Assembly: GCF_028736215.1 (NCBI RefSeq)
Contig: NZ_CP117883.1
Coordinates: forward strand, 7,130,001 to 7,194,000
Length of the DNA: 64,000 nucleotides
Direction: 5' to 3'
From: Mucilaginibacter sp. KACC 22773
Lineage (GTDB): Bacteria; Bacteroidota; Bacteroidia; Sphingobacteriales; Sphingobacteriaceae
Below the pieces are notes generated by a model. It was not told the DNA's origin. It searched no databases and worked only from the letters and a program-made list of their open reading frames with translations. The first letter of the stretch is position 1, and every line of letters begins with the position of its first letter. Shown here in pieces: positions 45,601 to 55,479 of this stretch. A program made the translations under genes and the position numbers.

Positions 45601-46003
45601 TTCGCTAAATGGCGACGGCCTGCAGCCGTTTAGCCAGGGCGGCGAACGTGGTAACCTGCTTACCCAAATCACCGACCGATGGACACCTGGCAGCACTAAC
45701 CCGCGGCCTTTTTATCCACGCCTTACTTATGGTAACGATAATATGAACTATGCAAATAGTACCTGGTGGGTAAAAAATGGCGCCTTTATGCGCCTGCAAA
45801 CCTTACAGTTAAGCTACGATTTTGCCCGCTCACAATGGCTGCGCCATACGGGCATGTCAAACCTAAGCCTATATTTTATAGGCTACAATTTGCTCACTGT
45901 AAGTGGATTTAAGCTTTGGGATGTAGAGTTGGGTGACGGCAGAGGGGCACAGTATCCTTTACTGAAAACATATAACCTGGGCATTAAATGCACATTTAAA
46001 TAA
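42620..46003 (+). CDS. SusC/RagA-type TonB-linked outer-membrane receptor
   Basis: 1127 residues. Signal segment (LSFVLLVTALLQVSAATYSQ), STN domain (about 48-105: ISLKVKDASLLAVFKQLHRQ), CarboxypepD_reg beta sandwich (about 140-215: VTGKVVDEKGLALPGVTVKL), TonB-box region (LNDVVVVGYGQQKK), plug (LIAGRVAGVIGVQRSG ... DNAEIYIRGISTF ... SPLVLVDGVERE), then the barrel ending LGIKCTFK. It imports oligosaccharide with its SusD partner, which follows after 26 bases. The N-terminal STN domain marks it as a receptor that also signals through FecR. Length and order are normal for the family. Confidence 0.97.
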   Translation: MYKFSIAFPCKRDSRILLKFLLIMKLSFVLLVTALLQVSAATYSQNISLKVKDASLLAVFKQLHRQSGVEFVYDNQMLKEARPVSLIVVNQPLIKVLDQCFSQQALSYEIVQNMIVVKRKASGEMPAQGAGSQVLPITVTGKVVDEKGLALPGVTVKLKDGTTVTSTRGDGTYTIRLPDGSGTLVFTFIGYATQEVPVNNAKQINVTLKETSTGLNDVVVVGYGQQKKVSLIGAISTIKAEELKQPVANLSDLIAGRVAGVIGVQRSGQPGYDNAEIYIRGISTFTSSSPLVLVDGVERELSNVDPEDIGSFSILKDASATAVYGVRGANGVILIQTKKGKVGKPTINAQYDQGITEFTKIPSFADGVTYMQMANEAYKSSNPGDALPKYSADRIQKTADGTEPDLYPNVDWFKILFNKTGQNRRARVNANGGSENAQYYLSVGYYNENGLYKTDQLANYNSAIKFDRYNFTSNLTLNVTKSTKVDFGASGWISNGNYPGSSVDAIWSSAYIMPPIVIPPVYSNGLHSQIRTGDVLNPYNLLTQSGYVNEFRSQLWSNIRVTQDLGTILKGLSATAMYSFDNYNTHIISRTKTVDGYLATGRDANGKLLLDKTSVGTSFLGYSRSNGGTRQFYTEAAINYTNTFGKHAVSGLILYNQSDKEDAFANDFISSIPYRYMGLAGRVTYAYNNKYLAEANFGYNGSETFAPDHRFGFFPSFGLGWVISEESFFKPLAGTFQFLKLRYSYGVVGNSNIGGRRFAYISTVGGGNGGYSYGQNGTDQNISGLDIGDYAVSVTWEKAKKQNFGIELKILDNAVSLTADVFQENRTGIFRQRGDVPTYTGIRTLPYANLGEVHNRGIDATLDINKRINTDWQLGFRGNFTWNRAKVINDANAPWPYPWQQRIGRKLGQRFGYTDLGLFQSDADVANSPYQTGTNKAGDIKYKDLNGDGKIDNFDQGPIGYGSIPEIVYGFGPTISYKGFAIAGWFKGISNVDVSLNGDGLQPFSQGGERGNLLTQITDRWTPGSTNPRPFYPRLTYGNDNMNYANSTWWVKNGAFMRLQTLQLSYDFARSQWLRHTGMSNLSLYFIGYNLLTVSGFKLWDVELGDGRGAQYPLLKTYNLGIKCTFK

Positions 46004-46029
46004 TCGTGATCATTCAATTATAATTAATT

Positions 46030-47820
46030 ATGAAAAATACTATCATAAAATACAGTGCTGTAATGTTAACGGTTGTATTGCTTTTTAGCAGTGGCTGTAA
46101 AAAATATCTTGATCAGGTGCCCAATGATCGTGTTACCATCGAGCAAGTGTTTCAAAAAAAGGGACCATCAGAGCAGTACCTGGCTAATATATACAGCTAT
46201 GTAGACGATCAATCAGAACAGTGGACACAAAACCCCTGGATGGGCAATGCCGATGAAATTGACGTAACATGGTCAAAATATATTATTTACGATCTTAATA
46301 TTGGTAACATTGGCGCCAGTAACGCCATATTTGACAGGTGGGGTTATTATTACAGCGGTATTAGGGCGGCTACATATTTCCTTAACCATATTGATGGTAA
46401 TGCCGAGATCCTGGCCCTGAACGGACAGCAACTGATTGATCAGTATAAAGCCGAAGCGAGATTTTTACGTGCCTATTACTACTTTCTGTTGATGCGCCAG
46501 TATGGCCCGGTAGTATTGGTGGGCGAAAAGGAAATCCCTGCCGATGCCAGCGCCGCAGATATGCAGCTACCCCGTAGTACATATGATGATTGTGTAAATT
46601 ATGTAAGCAGCGAATTGGATAAAGCGGCTTCGGTGCTGCCACTTGTACCTTCAAATAACGGGCAGGCAAGCGATGTTCAATATGGGCGTGCTACGGTTGG
46701 TATGGCATTGGCCGTAAAAGCAAGGCTGTTATTATACGCTGCCAGCCCCTTATACAACGGCAATACAGATTATGCCTCATTTAAAACTGCGGATGGCAAG
46801 CCATTTATTAACCAAAGCTATGATGTGCAAAAATGGAAAAAGGCGGCTGATGCCGCTAAAGCGGTAATTGATCTGGGATTATATCAGTTATATAAAGATC
46901 CTAGCGGTAACCCTGTAAAATCATACCAGGGTGTGTTTTTACAACAGTGGAACTCGGAGCAAATATTTAACCGGAAAGCCAATAGCCTGCCCAATTGGGA
47001 TACGCATTGCATGCCAAGGCAAGCCGGAGGCTGGGATGGTATAGGTGTAACGCAGGAGCAGGTAGATGCCTATTTTATGAGCGATGGCAAAACTATCCAG
47101 GAATCGTCGTTGTATTCAGAAACAGGCTATACTACGGTTAACGGCGTACAAATTTATAATATGTATGTAAACCGCGAACCCCGTTTTTATGCTTCGGTAA
47201 CCTATAATAACAGCGTTTTTCAAGGTGGTAATATGCAATCGGCCTCGCCAATCAGCTTTTTTGTGAGCGGGCCAAATAGCAAAAACGGTCACCCAACTGA
47301 TTTTACAAAAACGGGGTACCTGGTACGCAAAAATGTAGGCACCCAAACCAATTCGGGTTCTGGTGGTAACGGCGCCCAACAGGCGCGTCCGCTGGCGCTC
47401 TTTAGGCTTGGCGAGGTTTACCTTAACTATGCCGAGGCATTAAATGAAGTTAGCCCCGGCAGCCCTGATATTGTTAAATACCTAAACCTGATTAGGGAAA
47501 GAGCAGGGGTGCCGCAATATGGCACAGCATCCTTGCCTTTGCCTCCAAGCCAGGCAGATATGCGCGCCCGCATCTGGCAGGAGCGCCGTGTTGAACTGGC
47601 CTTTGAAGCATTGCGCTGGTTTGATATCCGCCGTTGGAAAATAGCATCGCAGGTTATGGGCGATATGCATGGTATGAACATGAACAAAGATGGCGACGAC
47701 TTTTATAAACGTACAGTTGTCAGCAAGCATCTTTTCAGGGCACCGGCTTCGTATTGGTTCCCGATAAGCCAATATGATATGGACCGATCAAAGCTTATTG
47801 TTCAAAACCCCGGATGGTAA
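46030..47820 (+). CDS. SusD/RagB-type glycan-binding lipoprotein
   Basis: 596 residues. Lipobox SSGC in the signal (MLTVVLLFSSGC), then CKKYLDQVPNDRVTIEQVF, the usual SusD start. The tetratricopeptide-like helical scaffold is visible in the RFLRAYYYFLLMRQYGPVVL segment, and the C-terminal signature is RPLALFRLGEVYLNYAEALN and ERRVELAFEALRWFDIRRWK. It sits on the cell surface as a lid on SusC and captures the polysaccharide. It is co-transcribed with susC and the following DUF1735/discoidin lipoprotein. The ligand is inferred to be alpha-mannan from the GH content of the locus. Confidence 0.97.
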   Translation: MKNTIIKYSAVMLTVVLLFSSGCKKYLDQVPNDRVTIEQVFQKKGPSEQYLANIYSYVDDQSEQWTQNPWMGNADEIDVTWSKYIIYDLNIGNIGASNAIFDRWGYYYSGIRAATYFLNHIDGNAEILALNGQQLIDQYKAEARFLRAYYYFLLMRQYGPVVLVGEKEIPADASAADMQLPRSTYDDCVNYVSSELDKAASVLPLVPSNNGQASDVQYGRATVGMALAVKARLLLYAASPLYNGNTDYASFKTADGKPFINQSYDVQKWKKAADAAKAVIDLGLYQLYKDPSGNPVKSYQGVFLQQWNSEQIFNRKANSLPNWDTHCMPRQAGGWDGIGVTQEQVDAYFMSDGKTIQESSLYSETGYTTVNGVQIYNMYVNREPRFYASVTYNNSVFQGGNMQSASPISFFVSGPNSKNGHPTDFTKTGYLVRKNVGTQTNSGSGGNGAQQARPLALFRLGEVYLNYAEALNEVSPGSPDIVKYLNLIRERAGVPQYGTASLPLPPSQADMRARIWQERRVELAFEALRWFDIRRWKIASQVMGDMHGMNMNKDGDDFYKRTVVSKHLFRAPASYWFPISQYDMDRSKLIVQNPGW

Positions 47821-47849
47821 TAACGCATTAATTTTTTAATACAAAAGTT

Positions 47850-48827
47850 ATGACAACTAAAAAAATATTAAAATTCATTGGCCTGGCATGTATTGTACAA
47901 TGCATGTTTTTAATGAGCTGTAAGGATAATGTAGTATTGCCAAGTCAGCCGGTAGCAAGCTATAGCCGTGTATATATGCCCGAAGCGGTAAATGGCCCGG
48001 TAGTTAAAATCTTTAAAATAACAGATACGGCCCAGGCGCTTATTTATGGCGCCGGTTTTGGAGGGCAGGATTTCCCGGGCAGCGATATCCCCGTTGGTTT
48101 TGCGGTAATACAAACCAAAGCAGATACTTTTAACATGGTTAATAATACACACTACCCGCTGTTACCCGCCGATAGCTACACCCTATCTGCAACATCTGCC
48201 ATTATCCCTAAAGGTATGGTTACAACTACTCCTCTAACTATCAGCGTAAAAACCAGTGGGGCGGGAGCAATGGATGCGTTAAAAACTTATATTTTACCTG
48301 TAAGTATTACCAATACCACTGTAAAAGTAAATGAGGCCCTGCGTACTACCTATTACATCCTGAAAGCCCAGCCCGATTTTAACGATTACCCCAATTATGA
48401 CCGCGCCAACTGGGCCATCATTGGCTTTTCTTCGCAGGAGGCTAATGGCGAAGGACCTAATAATGGCCGGGCAATTTTTGCGCTCGATGGCAATACAGGC
48501 ACTTTTTGGCACACGCAGTGGTCGGGAGGATCGCCCGGGCCGCCCCATTTTTTAGTTATTGATATGAAGGAGGTTAAAACGCTGCACGGCCTGTCATTTG
48601 TAGGCAGGCAGGGCGATGGCGGCGGTAAGCCCAACGAGGTTAATATACAGGTAAGCCTGGATAATGTTGCCTGGGTTGACGCAGGTACATTTAATCTGTT
48701 GAATAATAAGGACCTGCAAAAGCAATTTTTGCCTAACGGATTCAAAAACGCCCGTTACTTTAAAGTGTCGGTTAATTCTTCCTATAATGCATCTTACACC
48801 CAGATAGCGGAGTTAAATGCCTTTTAA
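47850..48827 (+). CDS. DUF1735/discoidin (F5/8C) lipoprotein of the PUL
   Basis: 325 residues. Lipobox LMSC in MFLMSC, then a DUF1735 (BT_3987-like) beta sandwich (about 30-165: SYTLSATSAIIPKGMVTTTP, LKTYILPVSITN) and a C-terminal F5/8 type C carbohydrate-binding module (about 190-325: AIFALDGNTGTFWHTQWSGG, PPHFLVIDMKEVKTLHGLSF, YTQIAELNAF). It is the third gene of the susCD operon and fits a surface glycan-binding protein (SGBP). The discoidin fold often binds galactose-type or other sugars. A terminator follows directly, so it ends the transcript. Confidence 0.88.
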   Translation: MTTKKILKFIGLACIVQCMFLMSCKDNVVLPSQPVASYSRVYMPEAVNGPVVKIFKITDTAQALIYGAGFGGQDFPGSDIPVGFAVIQTKADTFNMVNNTHYPLLPADSYTLSATSAIIPKGMVTTTPLTISVKTSGAGAMDALKTYILPVSITNTTVKVNEALRTTYYILKAQPDFNDYPNYDRANWAIIGFSSQEANGEGPNNGRAIFALDGNTGTFWHTQWSGGSPGPPHFLVIDMKEVKTLHGLSFVGRQGDGGGKPNEVNIQVSLDNVAWVDAGTFNLLNNKDLQKQFLPNGFKNARYFKVSVNSSYNASYTQIAELNAF

Positions 48828-48834
48828 AAAAATG

Positions 48835-48876
48835 AAACCCTATAGGTGGAAAATAAATAGCCCACCTATAGGGTTT
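48835..48876 (+). terminator. Terminator after the susCD operon
   Basis: A perfect 15-bp stem aaaccctataggtgg / ccacctatagggttt with a 12-base loop begins seven bases after the stop codon. The T-run is weak, but position and stem strength fit. Confidence 0.8.
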
Positions 48877-49198
48877 ACCGTTTTAAGTTTAGTAACAAAG
48901 CCCATTTCTGCCCACAACAAAAAATGCCAGGGGTGGCGCTTGTTAACAGAAATTTAATTTAGGCACAACGCCACATCAAAAACATGTTTTTTACCTGGGA
49001 AACCCAGGTAGCGCTGTGCTGTTGCCATTATTTTTCATCGCAATGATTTCTGCAATTAAGAAAAACAATAGTATTACCCCCCCCTATAAAGCAGGCAATA
49101 TAGGCGAGACAGCTGCCCAGGCCACCATATCCAAATACCTTAACCCATATGCCCTATTATAACCAATCCAATTTTAAACAATCTATAAAAACAATCTT
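48877..49198. other. Gene-free stretch upstream of GH76
   Basis: About 320 bases with no supported gene. A small perfect hairpin tacctggg-aaa-cccaggta lies at 48992-49010. There is a run of seven Cs near 49078. The GH76 promoter should lie here, but no TTG-N19-TAnnTTTG match was found. Confidence 0.5.
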
Positions 49199-50799
49199 AT
49201 GAAGAAAGATCATTTAAACAACCGCAATGTCATGCGGAGCCTAATCCCGCTTACTGCGGGCGTAATGCTCATGTTCCCGGCCTGTAAAAAAACAGAAGCC
49301 CCGCAGGCAAAACAAGCAACAGCAGATTCAAAGCATGAGGTTCATTTTAGTTCGGCTAACTCAGGCAATGCCGATGCAGCTTTTAATGCGTTTAACAGCG
49401 CATTTTTAGTAAACTCAGGTGGACAAACTTATTACAAAAAATCAATTAATGATGGCGCCGCTGATGGCACCTGGGTAGCATCGTTAGATATTTTGGTTGC
49501 CGAGGACGCTTATGAACGTACCGGTAGCACCGCACATAAAACATTAGTAAATAACCTGTGTAGCACCTGGCTGCAAAATACACCTCCACCCTGGACCTGG
49601 GACGGCTGGAACGATGATATAGGTTGGTTTTCGCTTGCGCTGATACGCGGCTACCAAATTACCGGTACCGCTAATTTTCTTACCCAGGCCAAGTATGGTT
49701 TTAATATGGCCTACAACCGTGGCTGGGACACACAATATAACGGAGGCGGCATTTGGGAGCAGCAACCCGATATGACACCTGCCGGCGAGTCGATAAGTAA
49801 AGAGGCGCTTTCAAATAACAGTTTGGGGAAAGTAGCTTGTTATATTTATCAGAGTACTCACGAGCAGGCATATCTGGATAAAGCTATACAGATTTATGAT
49901 TGGGTATGGCACCACATATATAATTCAGCCACAGGCCAGGTATATACAGGTATAGATCGTGATAACGTTGTTAACCAGGGTTTGGCGGTTTATAACCAGG
50001 GTACATTTGTTGACTATGCCAATTTACTTTATCAGATTACCGGCAACATAAATTATTACAACGATGCCAAACGCACTATTGATTATGTTAAAAATAACAT
50101 GACCACCAACGGTATTATTACCAACAGCGCCAGTTACCTCAATACCTGGGGCGACGAATTTGCCCGGGGGTGGGGCACTTTGTGAGAGATAACCGCATGT
50201 GGAGCACTTACCATGCCTGGATGCTACAAAATGCCACCTCCATCTGGAGCCACCGCCGTACCGATTATAATATCACCTGGAACGGTTGGGATCAGCAAAC
50301 GCCGGTTGATAATAGTTTGGCAACAAGCAAGTTTGCCAGTGCAGTAGCATGGCTACAATATACGCCGGCCACAATACCCGACGATATTGCCGGTACACAT
50401 TTTATTGTAAGTAATCAAAATGGCATAGCTGTTGATAACGCCAGCCAGAGTGGCAGCGGAACGGGTATTGTGCTGTGGGGCTTAAATAACGGGCTTAGCC
50501 AAAAATGGAATTTTACCCAAAACGAAGATAGTTCATGGAATATCATCAGCCAATACAGCTGGATGGCCCTGGATGTACCGGGAGGAGCTACTACCAACGG
50601 CTTGCAGCTTATTCAATATCCATCAAGCCGAAATACCAATCAGCGTTGGTGGGTTGATAAGCAATCTGACGGCTCTTACAAAATATGGAACCAGGCAAGC
50701 AGTGGTGTGCTTGATAATTCAAGTTCATCGGTAAACGGCTACAAACTGGTACAGTGGGGCTGGAATGGTGGGGCTGCCCAGCGCTGGAAGCTGCAATAG
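49199..50799 (+). pseudogene. GH76 alpha-1,6-mannanase with ricin-type lectin domain, split by a frameshift
   Basis: Two open frames, 49199-50185 and 50170-50799, are the two halves of one protein of about 535 residues. The first has a lipoprotein-like signal (LTAGVMLMFPAC) and the GH76 (alpha/alpha)6 domain, including the catalytic pair in DGWNDDIGWFSLALIRGYQ. It ends prematurely after DEFARGWGTL. The second starts in the other frame with GHFVRDNRMWSTYHAWMLQN, the normal GH76 continuation, then a CBM13/ricin-B-like domain with QKW and QRWW/QRW repeats (residues about 75-209). The shift lies in the G-rich run cccgggggtgggg (50163-50175): one added G restores the frame. It may be a true mutation, a homopolymer sequencing error, or programmed slippage. 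The intact enzyme would cut the alpha-1,6-mannan backbone at the surface. Confidence 0.88.
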
Positions 50800-51003
50800 T
50801 ATCTATTGCGGGTACGCTACTTTTAAAAAGACGGGGGGTAGCTGCCGTTGGCGTTGTAGCAATGATAAAATAATAACTCCAGGCTTTGGTCTCAATGCTC
50901 AACCGGCATTTTGGCTAAAGCCTTTGGTTTTGCTTCAATTATCTAGTTTATTTTAGCCAATAAATAAAATTTATAAGGTAAATGCAACAGGCCACAAACC
51001 AGC

Positions 51004-54000
51004 TTAGCTTTTTTTTAATGATTGCATAAATTGCATTGGCGATTTACCGTATTCTTTTTTAAATGCCCTCGAAAAATTCGAATTACTTTGCAAGCCTATC
51101 CTATCGGCTACCTCGTTCATGGTAATATCTTCGTGTGTCATAATCTGCACGGCTTTCTTTAACCGTATAGTGCGAATAAAATCACCTACTGATTGATCGG
51201 AAATGCTTTTGATTTTTTGATATAGTTTGGTTCGGCTTAAATATAAATGCTTGCATAAAAAGTCGACGTCAAGGTTGGGGTCCTGTATGTTATTTTCTAT
51301 CAATGCGATAAGCTTCTGAAAAAATTCCTTGTCTTTTTCCAAATGTACAAGCTCTGTTGCTTCCGAAAGATAGTCCTTGACGTAACGTTGTTTCAGTTTT
51401 TCACTTTGATCAAAAATATTATTAACGGTTAGCAACAAAAGATCAACACTGAGTGGTTTGGCAAAATAAAAATCGGCACCCGATTCCATGCCTTCAATTT
51501 TAGCATCTAAAGCATCCTTAGCCGATAGGATTATAAAAGGAATGTGGCTTGTTTCAAACTTCTCTTTCACAAGTTTACAAAGTTCAATGCCATTCATGCC
51601 GGGCATCATTACATCGCTGATGATCATATCCGGCACCTTTTCGGTTGCTATTTCAACAGCCGAGTTACCATCCCCTGCTTCATAAACTTCGTAGTAGTTT
51701 TCAAAGGCCATTTTTAAAAAGGTTCGCAGTTCCTGGTTATCTTCAACTAATAAAATGCGTTTTCTCATTTTTGAAACAGAACGTTCATCATTATTTTCCT
51801 GTTCGGGTAAAGGTAGCGCCATGGCGTTATCTATCGCTTCAAGTCGGGTTTCCACCTCGGTGCTGGAAACTGATTTTTCGGCCTCATTATAGTTTTCACC
51901 GCCCCAGGGTATGCCAATAATGATTTCGGTGCCCCTGTAACGTTCGCTATAAACGTAAATATCTCCCTTATGTAATTGAGTAAGGCTTTTAACCATCGCT
52001 AAACCCACGCCCGAGCCCAAATGACTTTTGCTTATACGGTAATAACGATCAAAAATGCGGGTGATAGATTCACCGGAGATACCTATTCCGGTATCGGCTA
52101 CACGAAAATAGATGTATTTTTTTGCCCGGTGATCTTTATTCAACAGCTCAAAGCCGGTATTAAAAGCCGGTTTGAATTTATCCATATCAAAAAAAATATC
52201 GAACGATACCTTGCCGCCGCTATTCGTATACTTAAACGAGTTATTTAAAAGGTTGAAGAGGATTTTTTCTAATATCTGTACGTCAAAATAGCCTGTTACG
52301 GGTAATACCTGGTTTTCGGTATGATCGGTCATTTCAAAGCGGATGCTTTTGCTAACCGACAAATTCTGAAATTCCCAGGCCATATCCTTACAAAACTGGT
52401 TCACAATCAGCGGCTGCACCTGTAGCTTTATAACGCTGTCAGACACTTTCTTAAAGTTCATGAGCTCGCTAATGAGGTTGATAAGCCGTTTAGCATTCCT
52501 GAACATGAGTTGATATGAATAATCCAATGCCGGGTTTTTGTTCTGGCCCATCAAACTTTCAAGCGGCCCAAGTATCAGGGTTAAAGGCGTACGAAACTCA
52601 TGCGATACATTGGTGAAGAACATTAGTTGCTGCTGGTAAAGTTCTTCGCGTTGTTTGTGCATTTCTTCCCGTTTTTTTTCATTTATGGCGTTAATTTCAA
52701 TTTCCCTTTTAAGGCGGTACCAGCGGGCCTGGTATATGTAAATACCGGCAAGGGCTGATAGTATCAACAAAATATAAATCACATTTGCAAAGCCCGATTT
52801 CCACCAGGGTGGGGTTATGGCGATATCTGTTTCAACCCGGTTTTTGCTCCATATGCCGTCATTATTGGTGGCCTCAACTATAAGGCGATAACTGCTATAA
52901 TCAAGGTTGCTGTAGGCGGCTGAGGGCGTTTTTCCATCAGTGTATTTCCAGTCTTTATCATAACCGATTAATTTATAGCGATATCTGCATTTTAAAGGAT
53001 TGGCAAAATGCATGGACGAAAAAAAGATCTGGAAATTATTTTGCAGGTAATTAAGTGTTAGTTTATCGCAATAACCGATAGCCTGGGGAATGAAATCCTG
53101 TGATATACCGGGTTTTCCAAAGTCTGGTTTCTTATTATTAATTAAAATGTCGGTTAATACAGGTTTTGCGGCAATGCTGTTAGGTTTAATTTGGTCTGGA
53201 TAGAAATAATTGAGGCCGTTTATACCCCCGAAATACAACCTGCCGTCGGTACCTTTATATGATGATCCTACCTTAAAGCTGTTGCCCTGCAATCCGTCAT
53301 TTTTATCATACCTAATCAGTTTGCCGGTTGTAGGGTTAAAGCACTCAAGCCCGTTGCCGCCCATCCATAAGTTTCCGGCATTGTCAATTTCCATGCTTTC
53401 TACATCATTAAAAATACCATAGTCACCGGCATAGGTTTTAATGGAAAATGTGTTGGTGCCTGTATTTATAGTGAGTTTATCGAGCCCACCGCCGATGGTG
53501 CCTATCCAATAGTTGCTGTCGTCTTGTTTAACTATGGGGTAAGTATAATCTGAGCTTAATGAGTTTGGTTTTGCTGATGCCCTGTACCCAAAGCTTTGGG
53601 TTATATTTCCTTGTTTATCAACCAGCAGGCGTTTTAAGCCCTGTGTGCTGGATATAAGTAATTGAGGTTTATTGGTATCAGCAAAAATAAAAAAGCCAAC
53701 ACCATAGTATTTTACATGGTAATAGTTTTTTTCATCTTTCCACACCACCCCACACCTATCCCGGTGGTTACCAAACCAAATGTTTCCATAATAATCTTTG
53801 GTAAAGGTATCTATCACATAATCCGGGAATTTATCAGAGGAGCGGGGTTGCCAAAGCGTTGTGCCATTGTGCTTTAAAACCTGGATGCCACGTGCGCTGC
53901 CTATCCATAAATTATGATCGTTATCAAGCGTCAGCGCTGTTATCGCATCGTTCTTTAATTTTACGGGCGAGTTGTGAGTATTGTAATAAGTAAATGTTTG

Positions 54001-55182
54001 CGTTTTTAAATTATAAAGGTTGAGGCCGTGGGATGTAGTGCCTATCCACAGCCTGTCGCCGTCGGCCAGTACAGACCGGATATGATTGTCCGCCAGTGAA
54101 TTTTTAGCCTCGGCGTTATGTTGCAGTGTATAGAATAGTTTTTCGTGAAGATCGCAGTAGTTTAAGCCGCCGCCGAAAGTACAGATCCACAAACATTCGC
54201 TCCGGTCGATAAATATTTTGTTAAGCGAGTTGGAGTTTAAGCCTCGCTGCGGGCCTTTATTATTCACTACCTGTAACAGGTTTAGGTTAACATCAAGTCT
54301 GATCAGGTCAGCGCCGGTATTCAGCCAGTAATCAGAAGTGCCTGCTTCTGCAATATTCCAAATCTGGTCTTTGTTTACCGTAGTGTATTGTTTAACAAAA
54401 GTTAAACTTTTAACCTGCGCGGAATTTTTTGCATCGATACCTATCAGGAATAGTTTATTGCCCGATCCTAACAAAATATGGTTCCGGTTATCAAAATAAA
54501 TACAATGGAGTTGCTGATCTGGCAGGGCTGTTATTGGCAGATTTTTAAAATGATTGTTTTTATCAAGTGTCCAAAGGCCTTTATTACTGGTTAGGTAAAA
54601 AAGGCCGTTTTTATCACATGTTATATCTGAAAATACTACCCCAGATGGCAAATTCAGCTTTTGCTCCGTAAGAATATTGTCTTTGATCTGATACAGTTTT
54701 ATCCGATCGCCCATAAAGCCGTATATCCGGTTGCCGGCCGGTTTAAACATCTTATCAAAAGTGGGGATGTATTGCTTGTTTGCCTCGCTGAAATCAAGGT
54801 ACTTTTCTGTTTTGGGGTCAAAGCATTGTATACCCCCTTCGGTGCCGAGCCATATATTGCCATTGTCTTCGGCATATAGGCACTTGATGCGGTTTTTGAA
54901 GGAGTTATTAAGGGGCTCGTTGACATTGTAAAACTTTTTAACCGTGTAGCCGTCAAACCTGTCGAGCCCGAAATGAGTGGCAATCCAAATATAGCCCCGC
55001 TTATCCTGCAAAATATCGTTGGCGTCGGTATGTGACAAGCCTTCATCAACAGTAAGATAATTGAATTTATAAGGGTATGCCTGGCCAAAGGCCCTATGCA
55101 GTAACAGGCAATAGCAAAAAATAAGTAACAGGGCCTTTACACACGTATGCTTATTTAACCAAAACAGGTTGTTTACATTCAT
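51004..55182 (-). CDS. Hybrid two-component system regulator (HTCS)
   Basis: 1392 residues that combine sensor kinase and response regulator. Signal/membrane segment (1-34), periplasmic two-bladed propeller of reg_prop repeats (about 40-690, e.g. RGYIWIATHFGLDRFDGYTV, DNHNLWIGSARGIQVL), Y_Y_Y domain (about 715-790, YRYKLIGYDKDWKYTDGKTP), transmembrane helix (about 800), HisKA with His861 in TNVSHEFRTPL, HATPase (ADTGIGISGESITRIFDRYY, GSGVGLAMVKSL), REC with phospho-acceptor Asp1190 in MIISDVMMPGMNG, and a C-terminal AraC helix-turn-helix (about 1290-1388). It senses an oligosaccharide in the periplasm and activates PUL genes, probably GH76 and GH2. It is divergent from GH2 and convergent with GH76. 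Confidence 0.96.
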   Translation of the reverse strand: MNVNNLFWLNKHTCVKALLLIFCYCLLLHRAFGQAYPYKFNYLTVDEGLSHTDANDILQDKRGYIWIATHFGLDRFDGYTVKKFYNVNEPLNNSFKNRIKCLYAEDNGNIWLGTEGGIQCFDPKTEKYLDFSEANKQYIPTFDKMFKPAGNRIYGFMGDRIKLYQIKDNILTEQKLNLPSGVVFSDITCDKNGLFYLTSNKGLWTLDKNNHFKNLPITALPDQQLHCIYFDNRNHILLGSGNKLFLIGIDAKNSAQVKSLTFVKQYTTVNKDQIWNIAEAGTSDYWLNTGADLIRLDVNLNLLQVVNNKGPQRGLNSNSLNKIFIDRSECLWICTFGGGLNYCDLHEKLFYTLQHNAEAKNSLADNHIRSVLADGDRLWIGTTSHGLNLYNLKTQTFTYYNTHNSPVKLKNDAITALTLDNDHNLWIGSARGIQVLKHNGTTLWQPRSSDKFPDYVIDTFTKDYYGNIWFGNHRDRCGVVWKDEKNYYHVKYYGVGFFIFADTNKPQLLISSTQGLKRLLVDKQGNITQSFGYRASAKPNSLSSDYTYPIVKQDDSNYWIGTIGGGLDKLTINTGTNTFSIKTYAGDYGIFNDVESMEIDNAGNLWMGGNGLECFNPTTGKLIRYDKNDGLQGNSFKVGSSYKGTDGRLYFGGINGLNYFYPDQIKPNSIAAKPVLTDILINNKKPDFGKPGISQDFIPQAIGYCDKLTLNYLQNNFQIFFSSMHFANPLKCRYRYKLIGYDKDWKYTDGKTPSAAYSNLDYSSYRLIVEATNNDGIWSKNRVETDIAITPPWWKSGFANVIYILLILSALAGIYIYQARWYRLKREIEINAINEKKREEMHKQREELYQQQLMFFTNVSHEFRTPLTLILGPLESLMGQNKNPALDYSYQLMFRNAKRLINLISELMNFKKVSDSVIKLQVQPLIVNQFCKDMAWEFQNLSVSKSIRFEMTDHTENQVLPVTGYFDVQILEKILFNLLNNSFKYTNSGGKVSFDIFFDMDKFKPAFNTGFELLNKDHRAKKYIYFRVADTGIGISGESITRIFDRYYRISKSHLGSGVGLAMVKSLTQLHKGDIYVYSERYRGTEIIIGIPWGGENYNEAEKSVSSTEVETRLEAIDNAMALPLPEQENNDERSVSKMRKRILLVEDNQELRTFLKMAFENYYEVYEAGDGNSAVEIATEKVPDMIISDVMMPGMNGIELCKLVKEKFETSHIPFIILSAKDALDAKIEGMESGADFYFAKPLSVDLLLLTVNNIFDQSEKLKQRYVKDYLSEATELVHLEKDKEFFQKLIALIENNIQDPNLDVDFLCKHLYLSRTKLYQKIKSISDQSVGDFIRTIRLKKAVQIMTHEDITMNEVADRIGLQSNSNFSRAFKKEYGKSPMQFMQSLKKS

Positions 55183-55479
55183 TTATTACTCAGTTTACCA
55201 GCTAATGCAAAGTACATTTTGTTCGGCAGGCAAAAGGGTGCCTGTTATAATAATTGATTTTATGTTATCACCCGAATTTACGGCCTTTGCAGCAGTTTTT
55301 TACGTACAGAAATATTCTATTCGCAAAAATGATTTTATATGCCGGATAATTGAAAGCATCCGCTCTGAAATGTATCATGTGACAATAAATATGCATATAA
55401 TGACAATTTTGAAGCATGAAATTTATATTTCTTTGCCCTTAATCAATATACAAAGCTTAACCTATTTAAACTATTATAA
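55183..55479. promoter_or_regulatory. Divergent intergenic region between HTCS and GH2
   Basis: About 300 bases separate the two start codons, so both promoters and any HTCS AraC-domain binding sites must be here. I see no perfect TTG-N19-TAnnTTTG and no long inverted repeat. Short open frames here have no coding character. Confidence 0.4.
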
